Source of the DNA: Leptospira ellisii
GTDB taxonomy: Bacteria > Spirochaetota > Leptospiria > Leptospirales > Leptospiraceae
DNA: 26,112 bases
NCBI RefSeq assembly: GCF_002811955.1
Contig: NZ_NPEF01000021.1
Span: 1-26,112 of the forward strand
Reading direction: 5' to 3'
Under the pieces are notes generated by a model. It worked only from the letters and a program-made list of their open reading frames with translations, was not told where the DNA came from and did not search any database. The translations under genes and the position numbers were made by a program. Of this stretch, positions 18,750-26,112 are shown in pieces. Numbering within the stretch: the first letter of the stretch is position 1; each line of letters begins with the position of its first letter.

Positions 18750-20453
18750 TTAATTCCTGACGAGTTTTTGTTTGAATTTCGATTTTACGTATTCTTCCAC
18801 CTTCGACGCCTCCAAGGGATACGAATAATGGAAACCTTGAGCGAAGTTGCAATTGAGTTCCCGTAATAGTTCGTGTTGATTCGGATTTTCGACGCCCTCG
18901 ACGATGATCGCTTTGTCCATGGCCTGGATCAGGTTGATCAGCGAAGAGATGATCGTCTTGCTCGATGATTTGAAGTAATTGAACAGGAATACCTTGTCCA
19001 ATTTTATGTAATCCACCGGAAGGGTTTGAAGCCTTCCCAAAGAGGAGTAACCTTTACCGAAGTCGTCTATGGCGATCCTGTATCCGTATTCCTTCAAAAG
19101 GGAGATGATTTTGTTGACCTTGACCAGGTTGGTGTCGAAGGAATCCTCGACGATCTCCAGAATGATCGAGTTGGGCGAAATTCCGTAAAAATCCGTGGCT
19201 TCCTTCAATACGTTGAATATCTGCTTATCGTGCAGCTGTTTAACGGAAATATTCAAAGATATGCATATTTGATTTTCTTTAAGTATGGAGGTGTTGTATG
19301 ATTTCAAAGTGTCCCAGATCAGCCATTCCCCGATGGTTTTTATGAAGCTGGAACTTTCGGCGATCGAAATGAAACTTGCCGGCATCAGTTTCCCCTTTTC
19401 GGGATGATTCCAGCGCAGAAGCACCTCCATGGAGAGGATCGAGTCTTGTCTCACGTCGAGTATGGGTTGATACGCGAGCTCCAATTCGTTTCGGTTCAGC
19501 ACCTTCCGCAGATCGATTTCGATTTTGGCCCGCGTAGCGTTCTGTTCTATGGTTTTGCGGTCGTAGTGATAAAAGGAATTCGGCCCGATCAGGGAGGATT
19601 GTTGCACCGCTTCCTCCAAAATCCGGAGCGAATTCAGATCTGAATTGGCGAGTTGATCGAATTGGGCGTAACCTACGTTCGCGTTTAGATGGAATTCCCG
19701 CTCCCTATACGTGAAGGGAAAGGAAAAAAGAAGTATGATACATTCGGCGAACCATTCCGCCTCCAATTCGGATTCCATATTGGAAGTCGCGATCAAAAAA
19801 CGTTCGGGCCCGAGTCTGAATATCTGATCCCCTTTGGAAATATATTTTTTCAGACGATCGGCGATCTTGAGCGCGATGGATTCGTAATAAAAATTGTCCT
19901 CTTTGTTCAGGATCGAATCGGGATTGGAAAGCGAGATCAGATACAGGAAGTAATCCTTTTTGGATTTATTGTTGTAGATCCGGTTGTTGCTATAGATGGA
20001 TAGGAAATAGTTCTTGTTCGGAAGTCCCGTAAACCGATCCTGATAGAACGATTCCTTGGAATCGGTGGATAAATTCTGTCTGACGGTCAAAAACCGGAGC
20101 GCGTTCACTTCCTCCAAATCATGTACGATGAAGTTTAACATCAGGGTCATATCGTTGAAATATCCCACGTCGATCACTCCCGATTCGAGGAGAATGTTGG
20201 AGAGTCCTATCTCCTTATCGTAACGTATTTCCTTGGAAGTCTTAAAATGCGTTAGAAGCGCTTCGTATATGCTCGGAAAGTTAGGGGATTGGAGCAGTTC
20301 GTCGAACGTGGTATTCGTATATAACGTCTCCCATTTTTTGGAAAACAGCACGATGCCTTCTTTGGAATTATCCGAGCAGAACTTGATCGCTCTTCTTAAG
20401 ATGAGAGGAGAAACTTGAACGTTATTGGACATTTGCACCCGACCTATGTCCAT
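18750..20453 (-). CDS. PAS-like / degenerate GGDEF / EAL protein, probable c-di-GMP phosphodiesterase
   Basis: This 567-residue protein lacks membrane segments. A PAS-like N-terminus (about 30-115) precedes a GGDEF fold (about 136-300) whose catalytic motif is GPERF (215-219) instead of GGDEF, so cyclase activity is unlikely. The EAL domain (about 308-560) keeps the residues needed for c-di-GMP hydrolysis: Glu343 (EVLLRW), Asn401, Glu433, Asp463-Asp464 (DDFGKG), Lys484, Glu519 and Gln539. Their spacing matches that of RocR almost exactly. It should therefore lower c-di-GMP, perhaps under control of the inactive GGDEF domain. The start is 20453 or Met8 at 20432; neither has a good ribosome site. 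The hemerythrin gene follows after three bases. Confidence 0.92.
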   Translation of the reverse strand: MDIGRVQMSNNVQVSPLILRRAIKFCSDNSKEGIVLFSKKWETLYTNTTFDELLQSPNFPSIYEALLTHFKTSKEIRYDKEIGLSNILLESGVIDVGYFNDMTLMLNFIVHDLEEVNALRFLTVRQNLSTDSKESFYQDRFTGLPNKNYFLSIYSNNRIYNNKSKKDYFLYLISLSNPDSILNKEDNFYYESIALKIADRLKKYISKGDQIFRLGPERFLIATSNMESELEAEWFAECIILLFSFPFTYREREFHLNANVGYAQFDQLANSDLNSLRILEEAVQQSSLIGPNSFYHYDRKTIEQNATRAKIEIDLRKVLNRNELELAYQPILDVRQDSILSMEVLLRWNHPEKGKLMPASFISIAESSSFIKTIGEWLIWDTLKSYNTSILKENQICISLNISVKQLHDKQIFNVLKEATDFYGISPNSIILEIVEDSFDTNLVKVNKIISLLKEYGYRIAIDDFGKGYSSLGRLQTLPVDYIKLDKVFLFNYFKSSSKTIISSLINLIQAMDKAIIVEGVENPNQHELLRELNCNFAQGFHYSYPLEASKVEEYVKSKFKQKLVRN

Positions 20454-20585
20454 TCAGTCTATCAGGGAGGATTATAATTGAAAAACGGACTTATAAGTCC
20501 AATAGTCCGGCGTTATAAAAACTTAGTAATCGTGATCGGGAAATGTCTTCGCAAAAAAAAAGTCATAATCCTTAGGAATGCGGAT

Positions 20586-20640
20586 AAAAAAAGAATCCGG
20601 CTCTTTCCGAAATCGATAAGAGCCGTAGTGGGAAAGAGCC
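20586..20640 (-). terminator. Strong intrinsic terminator after the STAS gene
   Basis: On the minus strand GGCTCTTTCC (20640-20631) and GGAAAGAGCC (20608-20599) form a perfect 10-bp stem with a 22-base loop, followed by GGATTC and seven T residues (20592-20586). The stem starts at the last base of the STAS stop codon. The loop contains a second GGCTCTT that can pair with the same right arm, giving an alternative smaller hairpin. It separates the STAS gene from the EAL gene downstream. Confidence 0.9.
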
Positions 20641-21044
20641 TATTTGGCGAATAAGCGGATCGATTCGGAGAGGTCGGTCGCGGTGCGAAGCAGGGACTTG
20701 AGTCTCGTCAATTCCAGCATCTTCTCGATTTCGGGCGTGAGGGAAAAGAGAACCAGACCTCCGTTCGGTATTTTACCGAGGCGCGCATGAGCGGCGATGA
20801 ACGACGCAATCCCGGAAGAATCCATACTTTTTACGGCGGAAACGTCTATTAGAAGAATGTAAATCTCGTTGTCGATCGCTTCGTTAAAGGCGTCCTTGAG
20901 TTTTTTCGCCGAGAAAATATTAATTTCCCCCTGAATCTGAATGATCACGGCCGGTCCGGGTAGGGTTCCGGCGGAGGATATGTGCTCGACTTTGAGTTTC
21001 ATATCGTTCGTTTGATATCGAATAGGATCGGATTTCGTTTCCAT
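20640..21044 (-). CDS. STAS-domain anti-sigma-factor antagonist-like protein
   Basis: This 134-residue single STAS domain has a short N-terminal extension. GEINIFSAKKLKDAF and LLIDVSAVKSMDSSGIASF show the family fold. Ser76/Ser77 in DSSG are the expected phosphorylation site, as in SpoIIAA. Such proteins switch partners (anti-sigma kinases or other regulators) according to phosphorylation. No kinase or phosphatase partner is adjacent. The terminator directly after it suggests a monocistronic transcript. AAAGG precedes the ATG at about nine bases. Confidence 0.92.
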   Translation of the reverse strand: METKSDPIRYQTNDMKLKVEHISSAGTLPGPAVIIQIQGEINIFSAKKLKDAFNEAIDNEIYILLIDVSAVKSMDSSGIASFIAAHARLGKIPNGGLVLFSLTPEIEKMLELTRLKSLLRTATDLSESIRLFAK

Positions 21045-21372
21045 GAGCAGTACCTTTGAACGGTGTCTTTATTTTAGAGATTTTTATCAATCACTAAATC
21101 CGATAAAAATTGACCGAAGATGATCGCGTTTCGGTTCCTTCCCGTTCCGTTTTTATATCTCCGGTCGGAGATCGCGTCGCGGGGTCAGCAAAAGGATTCT
21201 CAACTAACTCAAAATGAAACGATTGTGGCACATAATTATAAAACGATATTATTACTGTTTTACAATATCGATTGAATTAAGATGAAAGTTCGGCTTCGAT
21301 CGGAAGTTTAAAATCTGCTTGTGATCGAAATTTCGTTTGATACAATCCGGAAAAAATCTGAGGTACCACCGG
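21045..21372. other. Divergent regulatory region between STAS and globin genes, 328 bases
   Basis: No gene is supported. The segment 21205-21290 is A/T-rich and carries a possible promoter for the globin operon (see 21223-21270). A word TGGCAC at 21226-21231 recalls a sigma-54 -24 box, but the -12 element is missing. Confidence 0.55.
21223..21270 (+). promoter_or_regulatory. Candidate promoter and dyad for the globin operon
   Basis: TTGTGG (21223-21228), 18 bases and TATTAT (21247-21252) form a plausible sigma-70-type promoter about 120 bases before the globin ATG. The inverted repeat CGATATT (21244-21250) and AATATCG (21264-21270) overlaps its -10 and start region, so it could be an operator. 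It does not match the FNR consensus. Statistical support is weak in A/T-rich DNA. Confidence 0.3.
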
Positions 21373-21780
21373 ATGCTGAAAAACGAAGAGATCGAACTTG
21401 TGCGCACCAGTTTCGAAAAATTATATTCCCAAAAGGAAGAAGTAGCCGCGCTTTTCTACGGAAAACTTTTCGAATTAGAACCTTCTTATAAATCCCTGTT
21501 CAAAGGGGACATGGCGGAACAGGGAAGGAAGCTCATGGTTATGCTTCGCACCCTCGTTTCCGGGCTGGACAATCTCGGAAGTTTGGTTCCGGTGATCCAG
21601 GATATGGGGAAACGTCATGTGAAATACGGAGTGAGACCTTCCGATTACGACGTCGTAGGCGCGGCGCTTTTGGCGACGCTGCAGCAAGGATTGGGAAACG
21701 AATTCACCCCTAGATTAAAACGGTTATGGACCGACGTCTATCAGATCGTCGCGAAAACCGCGATTGAAGGAAGCATTTAG
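21373..21780 (+). CDS. Single-domain bacterial globin
   Basis: This 135-residue globin has Phe43 (SLFKGDM) as the CD1 phenylalanine, Gln50 near the distal E7 place (MAEQGRKLM) and His82 as the proximal F8 ligand (GKRHVKYGV). The length and lack of other domains fit haemoglobin-like single-domain globins that bind O2 or NO through heme. The start at 21373 is chosen for GAGG about nine bases before it; a longer frame from 21337 lacks this. The chemotaxis receptor gene begins at or just after its stop, so the two are probably one operon. A sensing or NO-detoxifying role is inferred; no reductase domain is present. Confidence 0.92.
   Translation: MLKNEEIELVRTSFEKLYSQKEEVAALFYGKLFELEPSYKSLFKGDMAEQGRKLMVMLRTLVSGLDNLGSLVPVIQDMGKRHVKYGVRPSDYDVVGAALLATLQQGLGNEFTPRLKRLWTDVYQIVAKTAIEGSI
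21767..21773 (+). promoter_or_regulatory. Ribosome binding site favouring the TTG start at 21785
   Basis: AAGGAAG inside the end of the globin gene lies 11 bases before TTG 21785. The longer in-frame alternative, TTG 21764, lies upstream of this site and has no Shine-Dalgarno sequence of its own. Confidence 0.5.
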
Positions 21781-21784
21781 TCAA

Positions 21785-23248
21785 TTGCGAAGTCTTGCGA
21801 AAAATCCCAAGGTTCTGCTGACCTGCGTCGCGCTCCTTTATCTTTGCCTATTCGGTTTTACGTTTCTCAGATTGAAAAACGGCTACCAATCGGCGCGGGA
21901 TCTTTATTCGCACAGAATAGAACAGTTGAAAAAAGCGAAGTACGTTTACGAGGAGATTCTTCCGGGTCGGGTCGCGTCGCGTCGGACGTACGGAGTCTCC
22001 GAATCCGGCGCTTCCTTTTTAAGAAACGAAAACGAGTCCTTGCATAAGACTTTGGAAAGTATGAGCAACGATTGGACGAGGCAGCACGAATTCAATCTGA
22101 AACTTTTCGAAATCTTCGGCGAAATCAGTCTGGTATTTCTGTTTGTTTTATCGGTTTTTTCCCACGTTCAGTCGGAACGGTTCACGCGCAGAATTTCCAT
22201 TTTGAACCGGAAAATAGGAAACGAGTCGTTTCAGTTTAGAGCGGTAACGGAGGACGAGTTTCGCGATATTCCCGCCTTACGTTCGTTAGCTGAAACGCTC
22301 GGTAAATACGGATCCGATCAGAAGGAGAAAACCGACCGCATACGGGAGGATTTCAACGAAATCGCGGAGATCGTAGATACGATCCGCGAAGTTTCGCATA
22401 GACTGAATTCGAATATCAGCGACGAACACGGGCGCCTACGGGAAATTCATTCCCTCGCAAACTCGATACGTAGCGAAATCAGCAGCATCGACAGGAATTC
22501 GGACGCATATTATGTCCTCGTTTCCTCGATGAACGTGGAGATAAGGCAACTCGACGAGATGATGGATCGTATCGGAGAGGCGGTCGCGACCTCGTTGAAC
22601 AGATTGAATTCGATGCACGGCAGGATCGAAACGGGTTTTCAAACCATTCAGATGCTCGCCGAAAGCGTCACAAAAATCGAGACGAATTCCCGCGAAATGA
22701 AACTGATCACGGCTCTGATCAAGCAGATTTCGGAGAGGGTCAACTTACTCGCGTTAAACGCCGCAATCGAATCCGCGCGCGCCGGCGCCTACGGGCGGGG
22801 TTTTTCCGTGGTGGCGAGGGAGATCGGGATTCTCGCCGCCGAGACGGATAAAAGCGCGAAAACGATCGAATCCTTGATCCAAAAAAGTATACAGGAGTCG
22901 AACAACGGCCATTCCCTCGTGGAACGTTCCATGGAATTGTACGATTTCATCCTCAACGATCTGGAAAGTCTGAAGGTTTCCGGAGACGAGATCGGCTCGC
23001 TCGTGGATCTGCAGACACAAAAGCGCGAAAGGATCAAATACAGTAGCGACCAGATCGATAAAAAATCGGACGAAATCTACAATTCGATCAAACAGCACAA
23101 AAGCGCGAATTCCGGTATGGAAACGCAGATCTCCGAGATATCGTCGATCACGAGCGAGAGCCTTATGATCGCGAAATCCCTGATCGATTCCTCCGATCTT
23201 CTCAACCTAAAATCGGTGCAAATAAGAAATTCTGACAAAAACATATAA
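21785..23248 (+). CDS. Methyl-accepting chemotaxis protein
   Basis: This chemoreceptor has 487 residues from TTG 21785; TTG 21764 would add seven residues and overlap the globin gene by 17 bases. TM1 is about residues 10-28, a short extracytoplasmic part of about 80 residues follows, then TM2 (about 111-127). No clear HAMP consensus is seen, though a degenerate one may occupy about 130-175. A long coiled coil leads to the signalling hairpin ERVNLLALNAAIESARAG (about 317-334) and GFSVVAREIGILAAE, which contacts CheA and CheW. There is no C-terminal CheR-docking pentapeptide. The small outer part holds no known sensor domain, so its input may come from the cytoplasmic globin or the hemerythrin-like partner. 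That link is inferred from gene order. Confidence 0.92.
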   Translation: MRSLAKNPKVLLTCVALLYLCLFGFTFLRLKNGYQSARDLYSHRIEQLKKAKYVYEEILPGRVASRRTYGVSESGASFLRNENESLHKTLESMSNDWTRQHEFNLKLFEIFGEISLVFLFVLSVFSHVQSERFTRRISILNRKIGNESFQFRAVTEDEFRDIPALRSLAETLGKYGSDQKEKTDRIREDFNEIAEIVDTIREVSHRLNSNISDEHGRLREIHSLANSIRSEISSIDRNSDAYYVLVSSMNVEIRQLDEMMDRIGEAVATSLNRLNSMHGRIETGFQTIQMLAESVTKIETNSREMKLITALIKQISERVNLLALNAAIESARAGAYGRGFSVVAREIGILAAETDKSAKTIESLIQKSIQESNNGHSLVERSMELYDFILNDLESLKVSGDEIGSLVDLQTQKRERIKYSSDQIDKKSDEIYNSIKQHKSANSGMETQISEISSITSESLMIAKSLIDSSDLLNLKSVQIRNSDKNI

Positions 23249-23283
23249 GCGAATCATAAACATAGAATATACCGAGGTAGGAA

Positions 23284-23721
23284 ATGCAGAGCGAGATTTA
23301 TAAAAGACAGAACGCAGGTTTAAAGCGATTGGCGCTGGAATTGACGAGGATTTTAAGGACGGAATCCGTCGAGAAGAGGGTTAGCGAAGTGATCGACATC
23401 CTTGCGAGCATAAACGCGAAATTCAGCGAACATATTATGACCGAATCGAACCTGATCCTTTTCGAAATACTTCCGGAGATCGAACTGAGAAGCACGGAAT
23501 TCGGATTCTGCGAACGGTCTTCGCGCAACGAATTGAAAAATCAAATTAGAAAATACGTAACCAATTGGTCCCTTCCATCCAAAATTCTGGAGAAGCCGGA
23601 ATCGTTCGTCGAGGATTCGAACGAGTTGGTGGAGTCTTTGTTGCTTAGATTGCAGAAGGAAACGGATCTTTTGTTTCCGATTTTAGGGGATCCTATGCTG
23701 GTTTCCTCCGAGAAGATATGA
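23284..23721 (+). CDS. Degenerate hemerythrin-like protein, ligand histidines lost
   Basis: This 145-residue helical protein has no signal peptide. Its layout follows HHE proteins: QNAGLKRLALEL (usual QH start), FSEHIMTESNLILFEIL (second helix, His50 and Glu54 kept), YVTNWSLPSKILEKPESF (linker and third helix) and LLLRLQKETDLLFPIL (last helix). Compared with the hemerythrin at 18297-18746, His11 becomes Asn10, the third-helix His is absent and His119 becomes Ser. His50 is the only histidine in the protein, so a normal diiron site is impossible. It may be a structural or signalling remnant that binds the chemoreceptor or the globin. GAGG precedes the ATG, and the gene follows the receptor by 35 bases. 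The family assignment rests on pattern matching by eye. Confidence 0.6.
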   Translation: MQSEIYKRQNAGLKRLALELTRILRTESVEKRVSEVIDILASINAKFSEHIMTESNLILFEILPEIELRSTEFGFCERSSRNELKNQIRKYVTNWSLPSKILEKPESFVEDSNELVESLLLRLQKETDLLFPILGDPMLVSSEKI

Positions 23722-24020
23722 GCGAAAGACCGGATCGGGAAGGAAATACTAAAAAATCGAAGGAAAGAAGCTAACGTAAGGAAAACTATATGTATCAAAC
23801 GAGGATGTTCATTCCTCTTTCGGCGTCGGTGGTTCCTTTCGAATGATAGGCAATATCTTTGGAGTGAAAAATAATCCGCCTATTTTTGTTGGTCTTATGA
23901 ATGCCTTCCTAACGACGACAAGGATAAGACGATTCTTTGGAACGTTCGATATGGATAGGAAATCGGGATTTAAGAGTAAGCTGAAATTATAAAAAAGAAA
24001 TTCGCTTTTGGAAGTTGAAT
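23722..24020. other. Non-coding stretch before the AraC gene, 299 bases
   Basis: No gene of usable size is seen. A short frame of 18 codons starts at ATG 23790 after a well-placed AAGGA, but it has no recognisable content. TATAAA near 23986-23994 could be a -10 for the AraC gene, without a clear -35. No terminator with stem and U-run was found after the hemerythrin-like gene. Confidence 0.5.
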
Positions 24021-25115
24021 ATGGTTAACACTATAGATTGGTTACTACGGGAAGATTTGCTGATTGAGATATCCAGGTTCGGCGCTTTTTTCGCTCTGAT
24101 TATCGGAGCGGGTCGTTTGCTTAAGGCCAGAAAGCAAATCGATTATTTTGTGGCGGGTCTTTTGACTCTTACGGCGGTGTTTCAGTATTTGGACGAGAAT
24201 ACGATCAATGCGGTATCTTATAATTGGATGAAACGGTTCCTGTTTCAGATCGATCTGCTCGCTTTGTCCACGAGCGGAATTCTCGTTTATCTGATATCGA
24301 TCATGGTCTTTTCCGGCCATTCCAAATTACCTTCCAAACATTATTGGAATCTCGTTCCTCCTGTGGTATTGTCCATTCCGATCGCGAGTTTATACGATCA
24401 ACAAAGCCGATTCGAATTCGGTTTATTCCTTTATCTGACCGATATATTCGTGATCGCCTATGTCGGGGTCGCGTTGTATCGGATGTTCCAACACGGCGTT
24501 TTCGATTTTAGAACCGTAAAATCCAGGGTGCTCGCCGGTTTGGTTTTGACGGTTTCCGTATGCTCCTTTTTGGAGATTTTGGGAATCGTTATGGAGCAGA
24601 AACTCCTCGTGTTGTATTCGGGCGTGTTCACCACTTTGGAAATCGTATACTTCTATTTCGTCACCGTTTATTTCCAGGATTTTCTAGCGGAGCAGGTTCC
24701 GGTTTCCGAAGTTCAGAAGAACGTCATCAAAAAATCGCTGTTAAACGACGTGGACATCGAGGCCCTCGAAAAACAGCTGACGTATCTGATCAGCGAGGAA
24801 CGCATCTATTTGGACGAGGATATCCGTCTTCCGAGCGTGGCGGAGGAGTTGGGGGTGACGGTGCATCAATTGTCCTCCTATCTGAACGACCATAAGGGAA
24901 TCAACTTCAACAATTATATCAATCAGTTCCGCGTCGAGGAAGCTAAGGCGATCCTGATCAACGATCCGAGCCGTTCGGTGATATCGGTCGGAAACGCGGT
25001 GGGTTTCAATTCCAATTCGGTTTTTCACCGGGCGTTTCTGCGGGAAACGGGAATGTCGCCGAAAAAATTCAGAGAGGCTCAGTTGTTCAAAAAACCCTCT
25101 TATACTCTGAACTGA
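24021..25115 (+). CDS. Membrane-bound AraC-family transcription regulator
   Basis: This 364-residue protein has about seven hydrophobic segments in its first 220 residues and a C-terminal AraC/XylS DNA-binding domain (about 265-355). The two helix-turn-helix motifs read SVAEELGVTVHQLSSYLN and ISVGNAVGFNSNSVFHRAFL, followed by the family-typical GMSPKKFRE. The membrane part should sense a signal in or across the inner membrane, with DNA binding on the cytoplasmic side. ATG 24021 is preferred over TTG 24015 because GGAAG lies six bases before it. The downstream lipoprotein gene starts 12 bases after the stop and may be its target or partner. Confidence 0.92.
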   Translation: MVNTIDWLLREDLLIEISRFGAFFALIIGAGRLLKARKQIDYFVAGLLTLTAVFQYLDENTINAVSYNWMKRFLFQIDLLALSTSGILVYLISIMVFSGHSKLPSKHYWNLVPPVVLSIPIASLYDQQSRFEFGLFLYLTDIFVIAYVGVALYRMFQHGVFDFRTVKSRVLAGLVLTVSVCSFLEILGIVMEQKLLVLYSGVFTTLEIVYFYFVTVYFQDFLAEQVPVSEVQKNVIKKSLLNDVDIEALEKQLTYLISEERIYLDEDIRLPSVAEELGVTVHQLSSYLNDHKGINFNNYINQFRVEEAKAILINDPSRSVISVGNAVGFNSNSVFHRAFLRETGMSPKKFREAQLFKKPSYTLN

Positions 25116-25127
25116 CGGCGTCTTTTT

Positions 25128-26112
25128 ATGCGCTTCGATCTCCGTTTGACGCGTCCGTTTTTGATCGTAATATCGTTGTTAGCCGGTGTTGCGGCTTCCG
25201 GCGGATGCAAGATCGAGGCTCCTGCCGATCCTTCCCGCGACGCGATATTCGATTTTTTAATCTACAATTGCCGTTCGAACGCTCTCGGTTTCGGCGGGGA
25301 TTGTGTTTCTCATTCCTCCCTTTTCAGTCCTCCGGAAGAGGAGCGAAGCATTTGTTCCGAAACTATGGACGTCGTCATACAACCTTCCTCGTGGAATCGT
25401 CTTCAGAAGGAACTGAAGAAGCAGGCTGCCTTGGGCAGTTCGGCTCCTCCGAGCGTTTCCACGTTCGGCATTTCCCCCGGATTTTTCGCTTTTAACGGAG
25501 GGGTTCTTGCGGAAAACGGAAAGATCTATCCGATACCGAGCGGCTCGAATCGTTTTGTTGAGATGGATCCGGAAGCTAGGACCGCGACTCCTTTTGCGAC
25601 CCCTCCAACGATCGCTGCGCCGGGTTGGTTCGGAGGAGTTCTGGCTTTTGACGGAAAGATCCACGGAATTCCGTTGAACGGAACTTCGTTTTTCGAGTTG
25701 GATCCGAACACACAAACCGTCGGTACATACGACATCACGACTTTTATTCCGTATGCGGGAGGTTCCTTGGCTCCGAACGGAAAAATTTACCCTCTTCCAA
25801 ATCTTAAAACGAGCTTTGCTTCCGTCGATCCGATCGCTCAGACAAAACTCGAATTCGGCGGCAGCCCCGGAAACGCGGATTACGCGGGAGGGGTTCTGGG
25901 TCCTAACGGAAAGATATACGGAATTCCCAATCGGGGAAATATATTCGCGGAGATCGATCCGAAGACGAACAGCGTTACGACGATGGGCGCCGCGCCGGGG
26001 ATTACGTTCAAATGGGCGGGAGGTGCGATAGCGCCTAACGGTAAAATTTACGGAATGTCGCAGACCGCCTTCGCATTCGTCGAGATAGATCCGATCGCGC
26101 GTACTACGACGG
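25128..26112 (+). CDS. Repeat lipoprotein with NGKIY motifs (3' end outside window)
   Basis: This frame is open from ATG 25128 to the window end (328 codons). The N-terminus has a lipoprotein signal (hydrophobic about 11-23, then SGGC with Cys27). A Cys-containing segment of about 90 residues precedes at least five units of about 45 residues, built as GG(V/S/A)(L/I)xxxGKI(Y/H)x(I/L/M)P, then an aromatic or acidic strand and (I/L/V/M)DP. The units resemble blades of a beta-propeller with no catalytic residues. The product is probably a surface or periplasmic lipoprotein. The start lacks a ribosome site, lies 12 bases after the AraC stop and is in the same frame, so coupled translation is possible. 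Confidence 0.82.
   Translation, partial: MRFDLRLTRPFLIVISLLAGVAASGGCKIEAPADPSRDAIFDFLIYNCRSNALGFGGDCVSHSSLFSPPEEERSICSETMDVVIQPSSWNRLQKELKKQAALGSSAPPSVSTFGISPGFFAFNGGVLAENGKIYPIPSGSNRFVEMDPEARTATPFATPPTIAAPGWFGGVLAFDGKIHGIPLNGTSFFELDPNTQTVGTYDITTFIPYAGGSLAPNGKIYPLPNLKTSFASVDPIAQTKLEFGGSPGNADYAGGVLGPNGKIYGIPNRGNIFAEIDPKTNSVTTMGAAPGITFKWAGGAIAPNGKIYGMSQTAFAFVEIDPIARTTT

Noticed and set aside
18231..18866. A 211-codon plus-strand frame covering the hemerythrin region
   Set aside because: Antisense to the hemerythrin and the end of the EAL gene, both of which have recognisable motifs.
21226..21240. Possible sigma-54 promoter (TGGCAC)
   Set aside because: The required GC of the -12 element (TTGCA-like) is absent at the proper distance; the sequence there is TATA.
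23790..23846. An 18-codon frame with a well-placed AAGGA before its ATG
   Set aside because: Too short to judge; no leader-peptide codon run, no attenuator hairpin after it and no family signal.

Overview
The window looks like a chromosomal segment of a spirochaete of the genus Leptospira, probably one of the higher-GC species. This is inferred from gene content and protein style: relaxed spirochaetal lipoboxes, a bactofilin beside a LysM/M23 peptidase, an MBOAT/SGNH pair, a membrane-bound AraC-type regulator, NHL- and NGKIY-repeat surface lipoproteins, and many stand-alone signalling genes. GC appears to be in the high forties by eye; it was not computed. No insertion sequence, phage gene, integrase or CRISPR array was seen.

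Layout. (1) 1-53: the first codons of a response-regulator receiver, cut by the window edge. (2) 374-6909, minus strand: an envelope block of Zn-dependent phospholipase C-like protein, class A penicillin-binding protein, bactofilin, LysM-M23 endopeptidase and an alpha/beta-hydrolase lipoprotein. (3) 6985-8962, plus strand: lysA and ispD, overlapping. (4) 9278-10803: a copper-type locus. A CopZ-like chaperone and a small secreted His/Cys protein lie on the minus strand; a [2Fe-2S] ferredoxin and a CueR-like MerR regulator lie on the plus strand. Two divergent CueR-type promoters, each with a 19-bp spacer, sit between them. (5) 10877-10958: tRNA-Leu(UAG). (6) 11073-13422: an MBOAT acyltransferase overlapping an SGNH-like partner. 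(7) 13447-15514, minus strand: coaE, a SPOR protein and an uncharacterised protein. (8) 15591-17870, minus strand: a lipoprotein with four 85-residue repeats followed by an NHL-type beta-propeller.

(9) 18297-23721: a signalling island with oxygen- or NO-type binding folds. The minus strand carries a degenerate-GGDEF/EAL protein followed by a hemerythrin, and separately a STAS protein with a strong terminator. The plus strand carries a single-domain globin, a methyl-accepting chemotaxis protein and a hemerythrin-like protein that has lost nearly all ligand histidines. (10) 24021-26112: a seven-helix membrane AraC regulator, followed after 12 bases and in the same frame by a repeat lipoprotein that runs off the window.

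Two units deserve most attention. The first is the copper locus, where a ferredoxin is placed under a CueR-type promoter so close to its ATG that the mRNA should be leaderless. The second is the globin/chemoreceptor/degenerate-hemerythrin operon, which resembles a globin-coupled chemosensor split into separate proteins. A short interrupted palindrome (consensus GTAGGAACTCCCC) also recurs in several intergenic regions.
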